A stretch of 64,000 nt of DNA from Luzula sylvatica (Eukaryota > Streptophyta > Magnoliopsida > Poales > Juncaceae): contig OX326961.1 in NCBI GenBank assembly GCA_946800325.1, positions 4,690,655 through 4,754,654 on the forward strand. The letters are read 5' to 3'. Below, piece by piece: positions 22,813 through 34,297 of this stretch. Below the pieces are notes generated by a model. That model ran no database searches and was not told the origin of the DNA. It worked only from the letters and a program-made list of their open reading frames with translations. Within the stretch, counting starts at the first letter, position 1; every line of letters starts with the position of its first letter. Both the position numbers and the translations under genes were made by a program.

Positions 22813-22917
22813 ATTTGATCGCGAAAAATGTCTTGATCGATTCTTCTATTTCATCGCGAGAAATATATTGAATGATTCTTTTATTTCATCACGAGAAATG
22901 TCTTGATCGATTCGAAA
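22813..22917. repeat. 35-bp tandem repeat, three copies
   Basis: Units start at 22813, 22848 and 22883 with ATTTSATCRCGARAAAT followed by a GATCGATTC-like end. Confidence 0.8.
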
Positions 22918-22984
22918 GCACGTTACGTCAGAACTTGCATGATTTTTTTTTAAATTGTTTGTCATTTAAAGAGTTCTTCTCGAG

Positions 22985-23125
22985 GATCATACACTCTACA
23001 TCCTAAATCCTAAACTTAATACCCAAATTCTAGATCCTAGAGCCCAAACCATTGACCTAAAATCCAATGTCCGAACCCTAAACCGTACATCCTAAACCTT
23101 GAATCCTAAACCATTAACCCTAATT
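22985..23125. repeat. Degenerate telomere-like tract (CCTAAA words)
   Basis: At least eight CCTAAA/CCCTAAA-type words (for example TCCTAAACC, ACCCTAA) occur within about 140 bp. They are degenerate copies of the plant telomere repeat in CCCTAAA orientation. Confidence 0.55.
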
Positions 23126-23764
23126 TTAACGATGATTTGTACCAAAAAATAAACAAATTTTAAAGCAAAAATTGCTTGAATTGTTAAAAAAAAATGGCTT
23201 TTAAACAATTCAAGCGATGTTTGCTCTAAAATTTATTAAAATCAATATTTACTGAGGCAAATGCACCTTGCTCGTAGATTTTACGTCTGACTGAGAGTGC
23301 TCGTTCTTCTGAACGCATTTGAGTGCACAATTTGTTAACAACTAAATTAATTATGACTTTGTATTGCATTGTTTTCCATAATTCTCTTGTTATTAAATAC
23401 TATATAACAAGATCTGTCATTTGGTTGTCAAATATTCATATTTTGTGTATTGTGATTTTACATGTTACTTACAATGTATATTGTATACATAATTTGTTAG
23501 TTTGCTAGATACTAAAGAAATATGTTACATGACTCTAAATTTTTGTATTTCGAGTCAACACATAATATAATACATGTTTGACTTTGAGCGCAATTTTTTT
23601 TTAATATGTAGTAATTCCAGTGAAACTTATAATTTTAAAAAATAATATAATAACACGTACACATATTTTATATCCACGGTGATTTATAATTATTTTACAC
23701 AAAATAAATAACCACAAACAAAAACCATATGCACCTAAACAAACATCAACCCTTTGACTACAAG

Positions 23765-23815
23765 AATCTCACAAACCCAAACAATCCCGTGCAATAGCGC
23801 GAGAGTAAATCTAGT
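23765..23815 (+). mobile_element. Helitron-like 3' terminus
   Basis: CCCGTGCAATAGCGCGAG, a GC-rich imperfect hairpin, is followed by AGTAAAT and the terminal CTAG plus T. The 5' end was not found; the body would lie to the left, within the AT-rich 21.8-23.7 kb region. Confidence 0.45.
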
Positions 23816-24379
23816 TCAATATAATTCTTAGCAAAAATTATAAAAAATCATCATAAAATTATAAGCACAAAATGATAATGTTTGAAAATAAGGGGATTTT
23901 GATAATTTTGAGAAAAGTTAGGACGATTTTAATAATATTGAGCCAACCTTAAAATTTGGGATTTGTTTTGTAATATTCATAAATATTAAGGTGTTTTTGA
24001 AACATTTCCCTTGTCCCTTTATAATTTCCCTCTCCCCCTTTCAACATATAAAATGACATTACAATTTACAATTACAATTAACAAGTATGAAACTTTAGAA
24101 AGTTCCACTTGTCAATGTTGTCATGCATAAAAAATGATATACCCAAAAAAGATAATAAGTTGCATAAGAAAGAAAATTGAAATTAGAGAGAAGAAGATAA
24201 CAACACAAACACTGAAACAATGGTTATGGCGTATGGTATTATGTATCTTCCAACCAAAAAAAACTCGGTTTTCTTCCAGGCCACACCAACCAAAGAAATT
24301 TTCCAATTCCATCACTGTAAAAAACTTACCCAAAATACCCCTTCGAGTTCGAACCATTCTCCATTACCGAGCTCCTTAA

Positions 24380-24617
24380 CTCCCGGTCTATACATGGGGT
24401 CTTCCCTCTTGCCATTGTGGCAAGGGCTTATTCGTCCTTTTTCTTGGTCAAGAAGAAAACAGAAACAAACCAAAGAAAACCCCCTTTATTTCTCCATTAA
24501 TATTCCTCTTTGCTTTCTCTCTAAAATTAGGGCTTCTTGTCTGGCCGCCTCTCTCTCTTCCTCTCTTTTTTTTCAAGAGATTTCGATCTTTTCTTGATTT
24601 GATTGTTGTTGATTACG
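24380..24617 (+). promoter_or_regulatory. Probable 5' leader of the coiled-coil gene
   Basis: The 240 bp before the ATG are pyrimidine-rich (CTCTCTCTCTTCCTCTC near 24550) with an AGGGCTTCTTG word, a typical plant leader composition. No canonical TATA box was identified with confidence. Confidence 0.35.
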
Positions 24618-25879
24618 ATGAACAAGAAGGCGAAAAAGGCTTGTGTCGAGGTTCCGCAGATTTACGGTTCTTCTTATGCGTTTGTCGATGACAAGGCCAG
24701 ATTGAAATTGAAATACGATAATTTGTTGCAAGATTACCATGAATTACTTAGGGTAAGATCTTTAGATTTGATGAAATTTTTTAAAGATTGAATTTTAATT
24801 GATGGCGTTTTGATTTTAAAGATTGACTTGCAGATTTAAATTATTCCTTTTTAGGGTTTTTTTTCTTCTAATTTATGTTTTGTTGCTGTGTTTTTTGGAT
24901 ATTTCGGTTTGAAGATTTTCTTTCTAACTATTTGGATTGTTAATTCAGGATTTTTCTTAATTTTGCATTCACCGAAATTTTGTGATTAGTTTCAATTTTC
25001 TATTACTTCCATAAAAAGGGGACCTGTGCTTTTTTGTAATCGGGATTATTTTTCTGCATATTTGATCAAGAAATTTTAAAAAACAATTTTGTTTATGTTA
25101 TTAGAATAGAATGCATAAAATCGTACATTGCCCAATCTTTTTGAATCGAATTTAACTATGAACGATCTAAATCAATTTGATCATTTGTTAATTCTGTTTA
25201 ATAATTGTGAATTTGTAGGACGCAGAAGCAAAAAAGAAGAAATTGCAGAAGATCAACCAGAAAAAACTCGGATTATTGAATGAAGTCAGGTATATATGCA
25301 AACTTGTTTCGCTAATTACATATTGAATTGCCCAATTTACTCTCATTTTTTCGGTTACAAATTTTTATTTAAAATTTAGGTTTTTGAGAAAGAGATATAA
25401 AAAATTAACAGAGAACCCATCTCAACAAATCCAATGTGTGCTACTAAAGAAGCAATCCTTCTCCATCGAGCCAAATTCAGAAGATTTATATCGAACAAAA
25501 CAATGCGAGGCTCCATCTACGAGCCGAGTAGCAAAATTAGCTCCGAATCAAACTTCACTATTGGTAAATTACATATAAACCCTTATTAATAATATAATAC
25601 TATTTTTACAATCGAGTTTTGCTAAGCAAGAATTTTATTGTTTTGTAGAACGAAGAGGAAAGAGAAGACCCAAGAATGCAAAGAACGAATATCAAAGGTA
25701 AAAATTTGAATAATTGGTACGTGGAAGATGAGAAGGAAAGTATATTTCCTAGTAGAAAACTCGGTACCGGTTCGAGTAGAAATTTTGGTACCGGTTCGAG
25801 TAGGAAATTAAGTAGCAGTTCAAGTAGGTCTGGTAAAAGAAAGATCACTTGGGAAGATCAAGTTGCCTTGCAAGTGTAA
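24618..25879 (+). CDS. Plant coiled-coil protein of unknown function (206 aa, four exons)
   Basis: The exons are 24618-24752, 25219-25289, 25380-25563 and 25649-25879, all with GT-AG introns and consistent phase (the Arg codon AG|G spans intron 2). The protein starts MNKKAKKACVEVPQIYGSSY. Residues about 27-90 are Lys/Glu/Leu-rich with heptad-like spacing (LKLKYDNLLQDYHELL, KKLGLLNEVRFLRKRYKKL) and should form a coiled coil. A Ser-rich stretch carries two KLGTGSSR/FGTGSSR repeats. The C-terminus is SGKRKITWEDQVALQV. I recall plant proteins of unknown function with this design (basic N-terminus, coiled coil, Trp-containing KRKxxWxDxVAL end) but cannot name the family. The ATG at 24618 is preferred because the in-frame triplets before it lack ATG. 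The basic composition suggests a nuclear location; this is inference. Confidence 0.85.
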
Positions 25880-27580
25880 TGAAATAATTCTTTTTTGGAG
25901 AATTGATATTGGTTAATATTGTATGTGCTTTGTAGTAAAGGAGGGAATTAGTAATTGTAGACGAAATTGCGAGAAAAAAAAAGGACATTTTGCCTTTAAA
26001 TATTATGTTAAATAAGATAGAGCCTATTTCAGCATACTTAAACATGCATAAATAATAAATATTTAATTATGATTTGATGAAGTGAAGTAAAATAAAATGC
26101 ATAAATAAATAAAGAAGTATGTAAAAGGGAAACTTAGTTATGTATCTTTACTAACCATCTAAATAATATATTTATCCCTCTTTTAAACATTATTTTTATA
26201 TCAAATTTATTTTAAACACATATGATATGACTCGTCATTTTTACCCAATAGATATATTTATTTGAAATTGAAGAATAAATAGCGAAGTGATAAAAAAGAA
26301 TATTATTCTCAGTAGATAAAGAATGGAGGGGAGAGAGATATTTTATATATCCTGATACATCTTATAAACGATATATTAAAAAAGCAAATTTTCATGTGTG
26401 CCCCTGGGAAATATCATAATTTCACGTATTCCCCTCAAAAACATGAAATTTCATTAGAATCCCTATACATCCCTTTAAATATCATGAATACCTCTAAATT
26501 AAATTTTTAGTTAAAAAAATGTTAATTTTTTTGTTCAAAATATGTTTCCGTTTTACTAAATATATTAGCTAATTCAACTTTTGAGAATAGTATTGATTCG
26601 AGTAATACTTTTTGGAAGGAAATCATGAGATACATTTGACAATATTTGATATTTTAGTGTTTTATATATTGTTTAAGCAAAAATGCTACAGTGCCCGATA
26701 TAAACAACAAATTCTGTCCCGAATGAATATTTAAAGTAAGAAATGAGTGGGTCCCATGACCATAATTTTCTATAATATGCACTTCGGGAGAACTTCGGTG
26801 ATTAGTTTCTTGCTATGTATCATTTTTGATTATTTAAGAGCATAGAAAAATAATTTTAAAATGATCTAATTGACAGATTATTGATGAGAAGTACATTGAT
26901 AGTTTTTAATGAGATTATAGATATATATGTGATATTTTAAGGGTTTCAAAGGATAACCATCATATTTAAAAGGTTTTAAGGAGTGTCCACGATTTTTGAA
27001 GGGGTTTGCACGGCTATTTGTAATATTTCACATTATTGAGGGGACATATGAAATTATGATGTTTTTATTGGATAGACATAAAATTGCGTCTATTTAAAAT
27101 AGACGTCAAATAAATAAATTATTATGATTTAGGCTTTATTTTTTTTCATAACCTTTGTATTGATTTTATATTAAACCCCCTTTTCAATTTTGTAATTCTC
27201 TTTTTAATCTCCACTCTTAATATTTCATAACCAAATTTTAATACTATTGTGTATAAAATTATACAACACATACTTGATTTAATATAACACGTCCTAATGA
27301 GAAAAATGTACTTCGTACAACATATATCACACACATGAAAAAAAATGGAGGATTTTTTTGGATAGAGGAGTATCATAATTCTATCCTTAGTAGTTAGTAT
27401 AGTCCTCAATGAGAGTAATCATGCATGTTCTATTTTTAGCCATGGAGATGAGTTAATTTAGGGACACACATTTGCATTCAAAATAGATTCACCTTGCAAC
27501 TCTACTTAGAAGTGCCCATCATTAGACGTTCCTTCCTTAGCTCCATTTTTGACTGATAAACCAGAAATTAGTACGGCAAA

Positions 27581-28286
27581 ATGGCAAGTGACCAGCAGAT
27601 TCGAAAAGAAGGCAGTAGTGGACGATCCTCGAAGATGCGCGAGTTCTTTAACAGTTGGAAATCGAACACGCTTCAGAGGGAATCGACTAATTTCTCCCCT
27701 GACCGCTCTGATCTCCTCCCTAGCATCAAGATCACCTACGATGCGTCTTCGAATGACGACTCTGCCAGCGATGACTATGGCAGTGCTAAAAGCGACTTTA
27801 ATCCCATCGATGTAAGAGGACTAAACTACATTCAATATTATTGAAATGTACTTTTATAATTTATACCATATATTAATATGAAAATTGAAACTACGTAGTT
27901 TCAGGTTCCGAGAGGGCATTTGCCAGTCAATGTGGGTTTCGAAGATAAGGGCCGTATCGAGAGGTTTGTGATACCATGCAAATTCCTCAACTTGCACCCG
28001 TTCAAAGTGATGCTGAAAAAAGCCAAGGAGATTTACGGTTACAATCCAGAGGGAGTGTTGGCACTTCCTGTCGATCCGAATACTTTCAGATACATCCTTC
28101 AGTGCTCTCTCGCTCAGCACGGCGATTTGCCTTGCGATTTACCTGACTCTGACTCTGATGATGATTCTAATGATGACGATGAGGATGAGGGTAAGTTAAT
28201 TTGATTATTTAATCATTTTGTAAATCTGTATATTAACAATTTTGTAACTGTTTATTTTTCTTCTTTATGCCGATGTAGCTCTCTAG
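27581..28286 (+). CDS. SAUR-like auxin-responsive protein, copy 1 (174 aa, three exons)
   Basis: The exons are 27581-27811, 27905-28190 and 28279-28286. Exon 1 encodes MREFFNSWK and a Ser/Asp-rich linker of 77 residues. Exon 2 encodes the SAUR (Auxin_inducible) domain: VPRGHLPVNVGFEDKG, RFVIPCKFLNLHPFKVMLKK, AKEIYGYNPEGVLALPVD and FRYILQCSLAQH. An Asp/Glu-rich tail follows. Splicing at G|GTAAGT to the eight-base exon CTCTCTAG gives a C-terminus DEDEAL; without that splice the frame ends KLI three codons later. SAUR proteins are small, quickly turned-over growth regulators, many of which inhibit PP2C.D phosphatases. Most SAUR genes lack introns, so the conserved intron before the domain is unusual. 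Sites and domain are intact, so the gene looks functional. Confidence 0.8.
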
Positions 28287-28679
28287 GGTTTGAAGATGAA
28301 TCAGTCCAGCAGGATTATTGACTTGACATGCTTTTTTGAAAGAACCTCAATGAATTGATATCTTTTATTTAATTAATAATTAGCCTGCATGTCCTTAATC
28401 TCTACCAGATTTGCATTGCTAGGAAATTTATGCATTTTTTTCATTTACCAGTAGTCAATGAAATTAAGGGCAAGGATCAAATGCTATTATTTAAACTAAT
28501 TTAGATCTGTGAAACTAAGTTGGAGTGCTGATAATTGATAAACCTAATTTATTTTTGAGTTTGTTTTGTTCTAATGTAAAGAACAAGCTATCTATGCAAG
28601 ATTTTCTTTTTCGATGTAATTTATTAGTTGGGTGCACGTAAAGAAAATGCTAATTAATAATTGGAACAAGTATTTTCTT

Positions 28680-28685
<6 letters not shown>

Positions 28686-28714
<29 letters not shown>
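28686..28714. repeat. (CT)n microsatellite
   Basis: A run of CT dinucleotides. The same place in D2 (51286-51391) has a longer (CT)n followed by (AT)n. Confidence 0.9.
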
Positions 28715-28718
<4 letters not shown>

Positions 28719-28816
28719 CTACTCGGCGTATTTCTCGGCCGCGAGGGAGACATTACCTGACAGGAGAAAAAGGAAAGAGAGAAAGTTGGATGTATATCTA
28801 ATTGAGACAATATATT

Positions 28817-28895
28817 CAGTGGCGGATCTTGTCTCAAATCAATGGGGAAGCGATAATCTAGGGGGGACGATAATCTGTGGTGGGTGTGTGTGTGT

Positions 28896-28952
<57 letters not shown>

Positions 28953-29114
28953 CGGATGGCAGTAGTGCGAAATTTTCAAAAAAATTTGGGGAGCGGTAGT
29001 ACATAATTTTATTGTTCTATCGTAAAATACACTGACATTATTACAAGTATATACTACGGTTCAAAAATCTAGGGGGGGCAGCTGCCCCCTAGTCCCTTAA
29101 TAGATCCGTCACTT
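28817..29114. mobile_element. hAT-like non-autonomous insertion, 298 bp, TSD AATATATT
   Basis: Ends CAGTGGCGGATC and (complement) AAGTGACGGATC, flanked by AATATATT at 28809-28816 and 29115-29122. The duplicate segment D2 has the uninterrupted empty site near 51489-51496, which proves insertion after the duplication or loss before it. CAGTGGCGGA ends with an 8-bp duplication are typical of plant hAT derivatives. The interior holds a (GT)n run and a 43-base poly-G. Confidence 0.88.
28885..28952. repeat. (GT)n followed by a 43-nt poly(G) run
   Basis: GT dinucleotides run to 28910 and then G only to 28952. The run length may be imprecise in the assembly. Confidence 0.8.
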
Positions 29115-29333
29115 AATATATTTTGGATAAACTTGGTTCACGATGAATCAAGGTCCCTGGTAACTCTTACATTACTTGGTCTACATGAACCACGTTCAAA
29201 TGAATAAGCTGCCCCCTAGTCCCTTAATAGATCCGTCACTGAATATATTTTGGATAAACTTTGTTCATGATGAACCAAGGTTCCTGGTAACTCTTACATT
29301 ACTTGGTCTACATGAACCACGTTCAAATGAATC
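29080..29333. repeat. 127-bp tandem duplication of the hAT end and its flank
   Basis: AGCTGCCCCCTAGTCCCTTA occurs at 29080 and 29207, and ATATATTTTGGATAAAC recurs at the same 127-bp spacing. The terminal hAT base is T in the first copy and G in the second. D2 has a single copy of the flank, so the duplication arose here. Confidence 0.85.
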
Positions 29334-29978
29334 ACCGATTAATATAGATTTTTCGATCATGATCGAATGGTCCTTAACCGAGATGATATGGAGGGCTATG
29401 AATCGTCCATTTTTCGTAAAATTAGAATATACGGATAATTAGTGAATTATAACAGTCCAGAACAGAAAAAATGTTTAAATTCATTATAATTGATATATTA
29501 AGAAATATTTTGACTTGTTGTTTACTATTTCCTTCTCGTATAATATCAATTAATCTAAATTTAATATAATGCATACATAATAAATATTTTAATTTAATGA
29601 GAAATATAGGTTCGTTATATTGATGTCCAACAATTATCATAAATATAACTTTAACACACAACTAAAAAATATACGTTGCAATAATAAATGTATATCATGC
29701 GTTTCTAAAGTGGTCCGATACATCTAAACTTTTTTGTTATACATCTAAAAAAATATGAAAAAAAATCATAGTGCGCTCCGTTTTGAAATATAAAATAGAG
29801 AATTTATTGTGCGAAATTATTACTGTATTTTAGAAAATTATAGAAAAAGTATTATCTTCTATTTTTTTTATGAAATTATGAAATGATCATGCCTTGTAAT
29901 TTTTTTTTAGCAGATATATTTTATCTTGATAATTGTAACTTGTGAGGTTATAAAAAAAAAATTTAGTTCTAAATTTTA

Positions 29979-29982
<4 letters not shown>

Positions 29983-30057
<75 letters not shown>

Positions 30058-30078
30058 GTGTGTGTGTGTGTGTGTGTG
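29983..30078. repeat. (AT)n(GT)n microsatellite
   Basis: About 36 AT dinucleotides are followed by ten GT dinucleotides. It lies downstream of SAUR copy 1 at the position where every SAUR unit has a GT tract. Confidence 0.95.
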
Positions 30079-30438
30079 ATTCGTTATACTATACATGTGT
30101 TATTATTATTATATTTTACTCAACAATATTATATACAATATACTTTCAAGAATAAAAAAAAGTATTTTTTTACAACAAAATAGAAATATATATATTTTTT
30201 TCATTTTCCATTTCATGGGAGCATAAATACCTTTCTAAAATTGCATACACATTATACTATGAATTTATTTATATATTAAAATAAGTCTTATGACGAATTT
30301 CTTAGATATTAATATTATATTAAAATATGAATTTATTTATATATTAAAATAAGTATTAATATAAATTTATTTGGGAACTCTTAGTACGTTCATATTATTT
30401 GTCCATTATTGTGTGTCGTTACACGATTGACTGCTAAA

Positions 30439-32347
30439 TTTTTTTTTTCAACAAGCCCTTATGACTTTTATTCAAATTCGGGAATAGCGCATGAAGTGGC
30501 CTATTACATCAAGATCAGAATTAACCATATAAAGATAAAAAAAAAGAGGAATATCAAATAAATTCAGATGCTAATACTAGGTAAAGGTGCATCAGAATAT
30601 GAAATTGCCAAAATTATAGATACTTTTTTGCTAAATAATCTACTTCTTTGTTCTTCTCCCTTGGTATGTGATAGAAAGTATGATCTTTTACTCGCCATTT
30701 CCATAGGATACAATCTCTTGGTTGGGGTATTGCCAGCCAGGAAGACAACTCAAGATCATCAATTCGAACTTTCGATCCTAAAATTTCTGTGACTTCATTG
30801 TTGTCCGAGAAAAAGGTGCAAGATTTCATCGGACATAACAGAACAATATACTCTATAGCACTTTAACGCCTTGAAATTCTCCTTGTAAAGCATTGTGAAT
30901 TCCATTTTATTTTTGCATATTCACCCTTACTATTCTCCCCAATTGGTCTCAAATGACAAAGGCTGTCGCCGAATTATTTAGCGGGGATAAAGATGCATCA
31001 GACCAACAATATAGACCTGATTGGATTTGCGATATGTGAGGTGTAATTTTAGTACGCTGAGGGATTGTTTTCGCCATGATTGGGTTCTTCTCCACTGTTT
31101 TGTGTAGTCTTTGAAGCATCAAATTGGGATTTGTGGTTTTTCCTGGAAATACAAATTCATTTTGTGATTTCCAGATTTCCCATGCTAATGTCAAAATTGT
31201 ACCCCAAGTTGAGGTTGGCCAAGTTTTTGGAAGGATAGTGACGGTCTGGTGGGTCAGATTATTTGGTAGATTTTCGGTCCGACTTGGGACCGGCGACATG
31301 ATCCATGTTACTCGGGCGTGGTTGCATTTGAAATCTAGGTGCATTAGTGTCTCTGGCTCAGTTTTACAAATGGGCATATCGGTTTGATCTCCGGAAATCT
31401 ATTGTTCAAAACCGCCTTTCTAGGCAAGGCCCACTTACAAGCTCGCCAAATAAAATCTGAATTTTAGGTGGTATATCTCTTGTTTTTCAAATTGCTTATC
31501 ATATGTGGCATTCTTGGTCACGAAATTCACTGCCATTTCGAGAGAGATTTAGTTTGGCAGCAACTACAAACTTGTACGCCTCCTTCACCAAAAATCCTCC
31601 ACTTGCTACTTCTGCCCATACTAATTTATCGCCGACATCTATATTTCTCTCTGGTTCAAAAGGAACAACATGTAAGTATTGCGGGTCTAAACCCGGAAAG
31701 AACTTACTGACTAAGTCTTCTTTCCAGGACCGTGTTAAGGGATCCCAAATATCTACGACTTTTAGAGTTTTATGAGCTATTGAATTCGGCCCAAAATTAT
31801 CCCACTTAGCTAACCATGGGTGACCCACTGCTCCGGTCATTTTACCATTACCGAGTAACCAAAAGACCGATTTATCAAGGATTTACCTTAAAATTAAAAT
31901 ACTCTTCCAAAAACCAGAATTATTTCTTGTTCTTTTGGTTTTCCACAAGGTGGATGTAGAGATATATTTTACTTCTATTTGCTTAACCCACATGACGTCA
32001 TCCCCCGAAGCGAACCTCCAAAGACTTTTTAACACGAGAGCTTTGTTGCGGCAATCCAAATCTTTTATTCCGAGTCCTCCTAGCAGCTTTGGTTTAGTTA
32101 ATTCTGACCATCGACACCAAGCAAGATAGCGGTTACTTTCTTTCCCTCCCTAAAAAAACTTTTTTATTACTGAAGTGAGGCTATTTATTACTGCCTTGGG
32201 ATAAGATCCGTGGACATGTGATAGACCGGTAAGGATTCTAATACCGATCGAATTAATATTACTTTTCCGGCTTGCGATAAGAGCTCAGATTGCCATCCAG
32301 CAAAGCGATTTTGGAATTTCAAAACCATATAATCGTAGTCTGAAATT
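30439..32347 (-). pseudogene. L1-type LINE 3' fragment (RT end, zf-RVT, RNase H), unit 1
   Basis: Read on the minus strand: the RT C-terminal part (WQSELLSQAGKVILIRSVLE then LPVYHMS), LGGLGIKDLDCRNKALVLKS, then GNGKMTGAVGHPWLAKWDNF and VWAEVASGGFLVKEAYK. Next come the zinc-binding segment (CKTEPETLMHLDFKC) and an RNase H region (GLYCWSDASL ... HIPREKNKEVDYLAK). A T tract at 30439-30448 marks the poly(A) end. Stops and frameshifts break the frame repeatedly. The 5' truncation lies near 32347. The same fragment with the same endpoint recurs upstream of copies 3 and 6, so it was amplified with the SAUR unit rather than inserted repeatedly. Confidence 0.85.
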
Positions 32348-32915
32348 TCATTATTAGTTATGGATGATTATATTTCTATTAAATGAAAAATGCTATTTGT
32401 CCCCATTCATTATTTGATGTCGATAAAAATTGAATCCTTAACCTATATTTAGTTAAAGATAGTTAATATATTTAATTAGAAAATTGTTAGCTTCTAGGCT
32501 AAGATTGAGCTCACCTGGCAGTGGTGAATCATCGTAGTTATAATATAATTTATACTTACTAGCACTTCTATAATCTGTCATTTTCAAATAACAGCCCCTA
32601 ATCTTTCCGTTTATTAAAATTCTATAATTGGATCGAGTTGTTATTATTACTCGATAAAAAAACCCAGAATTCCGTTCTTTTACAGATCGTTCAAATTGGT
32701 CAAACTATTTACAAGGTTTTCGTTCGCTCAGTTAATTTTTCATCGTCACCTTTTGTCCCTCTCTCCTTATCTCTCCAACTTAATTTTTCTGATCCTTTTT
32801 ATTGCTCTTTGGTGCTTTCATTTTCTTTATCATTTATTTGATATCTCTCATCAACCTATATTCTGAACACCCTCCTTCCAATTTTGACCAATAAACCAGA
32901 AATTACCACTACGAA

Positions 32916-33489
32916 ATGGCAAGCAAATATCACCATGGAAAAGAAGGCGATAGCGGATTCCCGAACATGCGCTGGTTCTTTAACAGTTGGAAATCGAACT
33001 CGTGCATAAGGGGAGCAACTGATTTCTCCCATGACCGCTCTGATCTCCTCCCTCACATCGATGCAACCTACGATTCCTCTTCGACTGGCGAGTCTACCTC
33101 TGATGATTGTGGTAGTGCTAACAGCCAATTTATACCCTCAGATGTAAGAGGACTAAACTACATTCAATTTTATTAAAATGTACTTTAATACCCTATATTT
33201 ACGAATTATTTTGACGAAATTATGAATTCATACGAAAACTATGTAATATCAGGTTCCAAGAGGGCATCTGCCAGTCAATGTTGGTTTTGAAGACAAGGGG
33301 CATATCGAGAGGTTTGTGATACCATGCAAATTTCTCAACTTGTATCCATTCGAAGCGATGTTGAAGAAAGCCGAGGAGATTTACGGGTACAAATATCCAG
33401 AGGGAGTGTTAGTGCTTCCTGTCGATCCAAATACGTTCAGATACATCCTTCAGTGCTCCCTCGCCCAGCATGACGATGTGCCAATGTGA
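32916..33489 (+). CDS. SAUR-like protein, copy 2 (154 aa, two coding exons)
   Basis: The exons are 32916-33143 (76 codons, MASKYHHGKEGDSGF...) and 33253-33489. The SAUR domain is complete (VPRGHLPVNVGFEDKG, FLNLYPFEAMLKKAEEIYGY, FRYILQCSLAQH). One extra base relative to copies 1 and 4 then changes the frame and stops at DDVPM, TGA 33487-33489, removing the acidic tail. The old tail sequence and its GTAAGT donor are still visible downstream (33490-33545). Arg replaces Gly in the MRWFFNSWK motif of this copy, and CDDCGS departs from DDYGS. The core domain is untouched, so a truncated product could still work. Confidence 0.7.
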
Positions 33490-33908
33490 TCTACCTGACT
33501 CCGATGATGATTCTAATGTTGACAACGAATGTGATGGTAAGTAAATTTGATTATTTAATCATTTTGAAAATCTGTACATTAATCACTTTATAACAGTTTT
33601 TTTGGTAGATGGCAGCTCTCCATGGGCCCGAAGGATAATCAGTCCAGCAGGCTTATGAGCTTGATATGCTTTTGAAAGAACCTCAATGAGCTCCGTTTCG
33701 AAACATAAAATAGAGAATTTATTATGCGAAATTATTACTGTATTTTGGAAAATTATAAAAAAAGTATTATCTTCTATTTTTTTTATGAAATTATAAAATG
33801 ATCATGCCTTGTAATTTTTATTTTCTAGCAGATACATTTTATCTTGATAATTGTAACTTGTGAGGTCATAAAAAATATTATGGTTCACATTTGGTTCAAA
33901 ATTTTATA

Positions 33909-33940
33909 ATGATATATATGTGTGTGTGTGTGTGTGAGAT
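33909..33940. repeat. (AT)n(GT)n microsatellite, SAUR unit 2
   Basis: Short AT run followed by TGTG repeats, at the same position as the tracts after the other copies. Confidence 0.85.
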
Positions 33941-34297
33941 TCGTTATACTACACATATGTTATTATTGTTATATTTTACTCAACAATATTATATACAATA
34001 TACTTTCAAGAATAAAAAGAGTATATTTTTTACAACAAAATAGAAATATATGTTTTTTTTTTCATTTTCCATTTCATGGGAGCATAATACCTATCTAAAA
34101 TTGCATACACATTATGCTATGAATTTGTTTATATACTAAAAGAAGTCTTATGATGAATTATTTAGATATTAATATTATATTAAAATATGAATTTATTTAT
34201 ATATTAAAATAAGTATTAATACAAATTTATTTGGATACTCTTAGTACGTTCATATTATTTGTTCATTATTGTGTCTCGTTGCACGATTGGCTGCTAC

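Larger units (their letters stand above)
25943..29765 (+). repeat. Segmental duplication copy D1 (partner at 48964-52015)
   Basis: The sequence from just after the coiled-coil gene through SAUR copy 1 and its 3' flank recurs at 48964-52015 with high identity. Differences are discrete: D2 carries a 314-bp insertion, has a telomere-like tract in place of D1 26190-26950 and lacks about 100 bp of D1 27130-27230. D1 carries the hAT-like insertion at 28817. The stretch 25880-27580 contains no gene. Confidence 0.9.

Noticed and set aside
24220..24597. A 125-codon plus-strand frame before the coiled-coil gene
   Set aside because: It ends before the gene, lacks any recognisable domain and includes the pyrimidine-rich leader, so it is probably chance.
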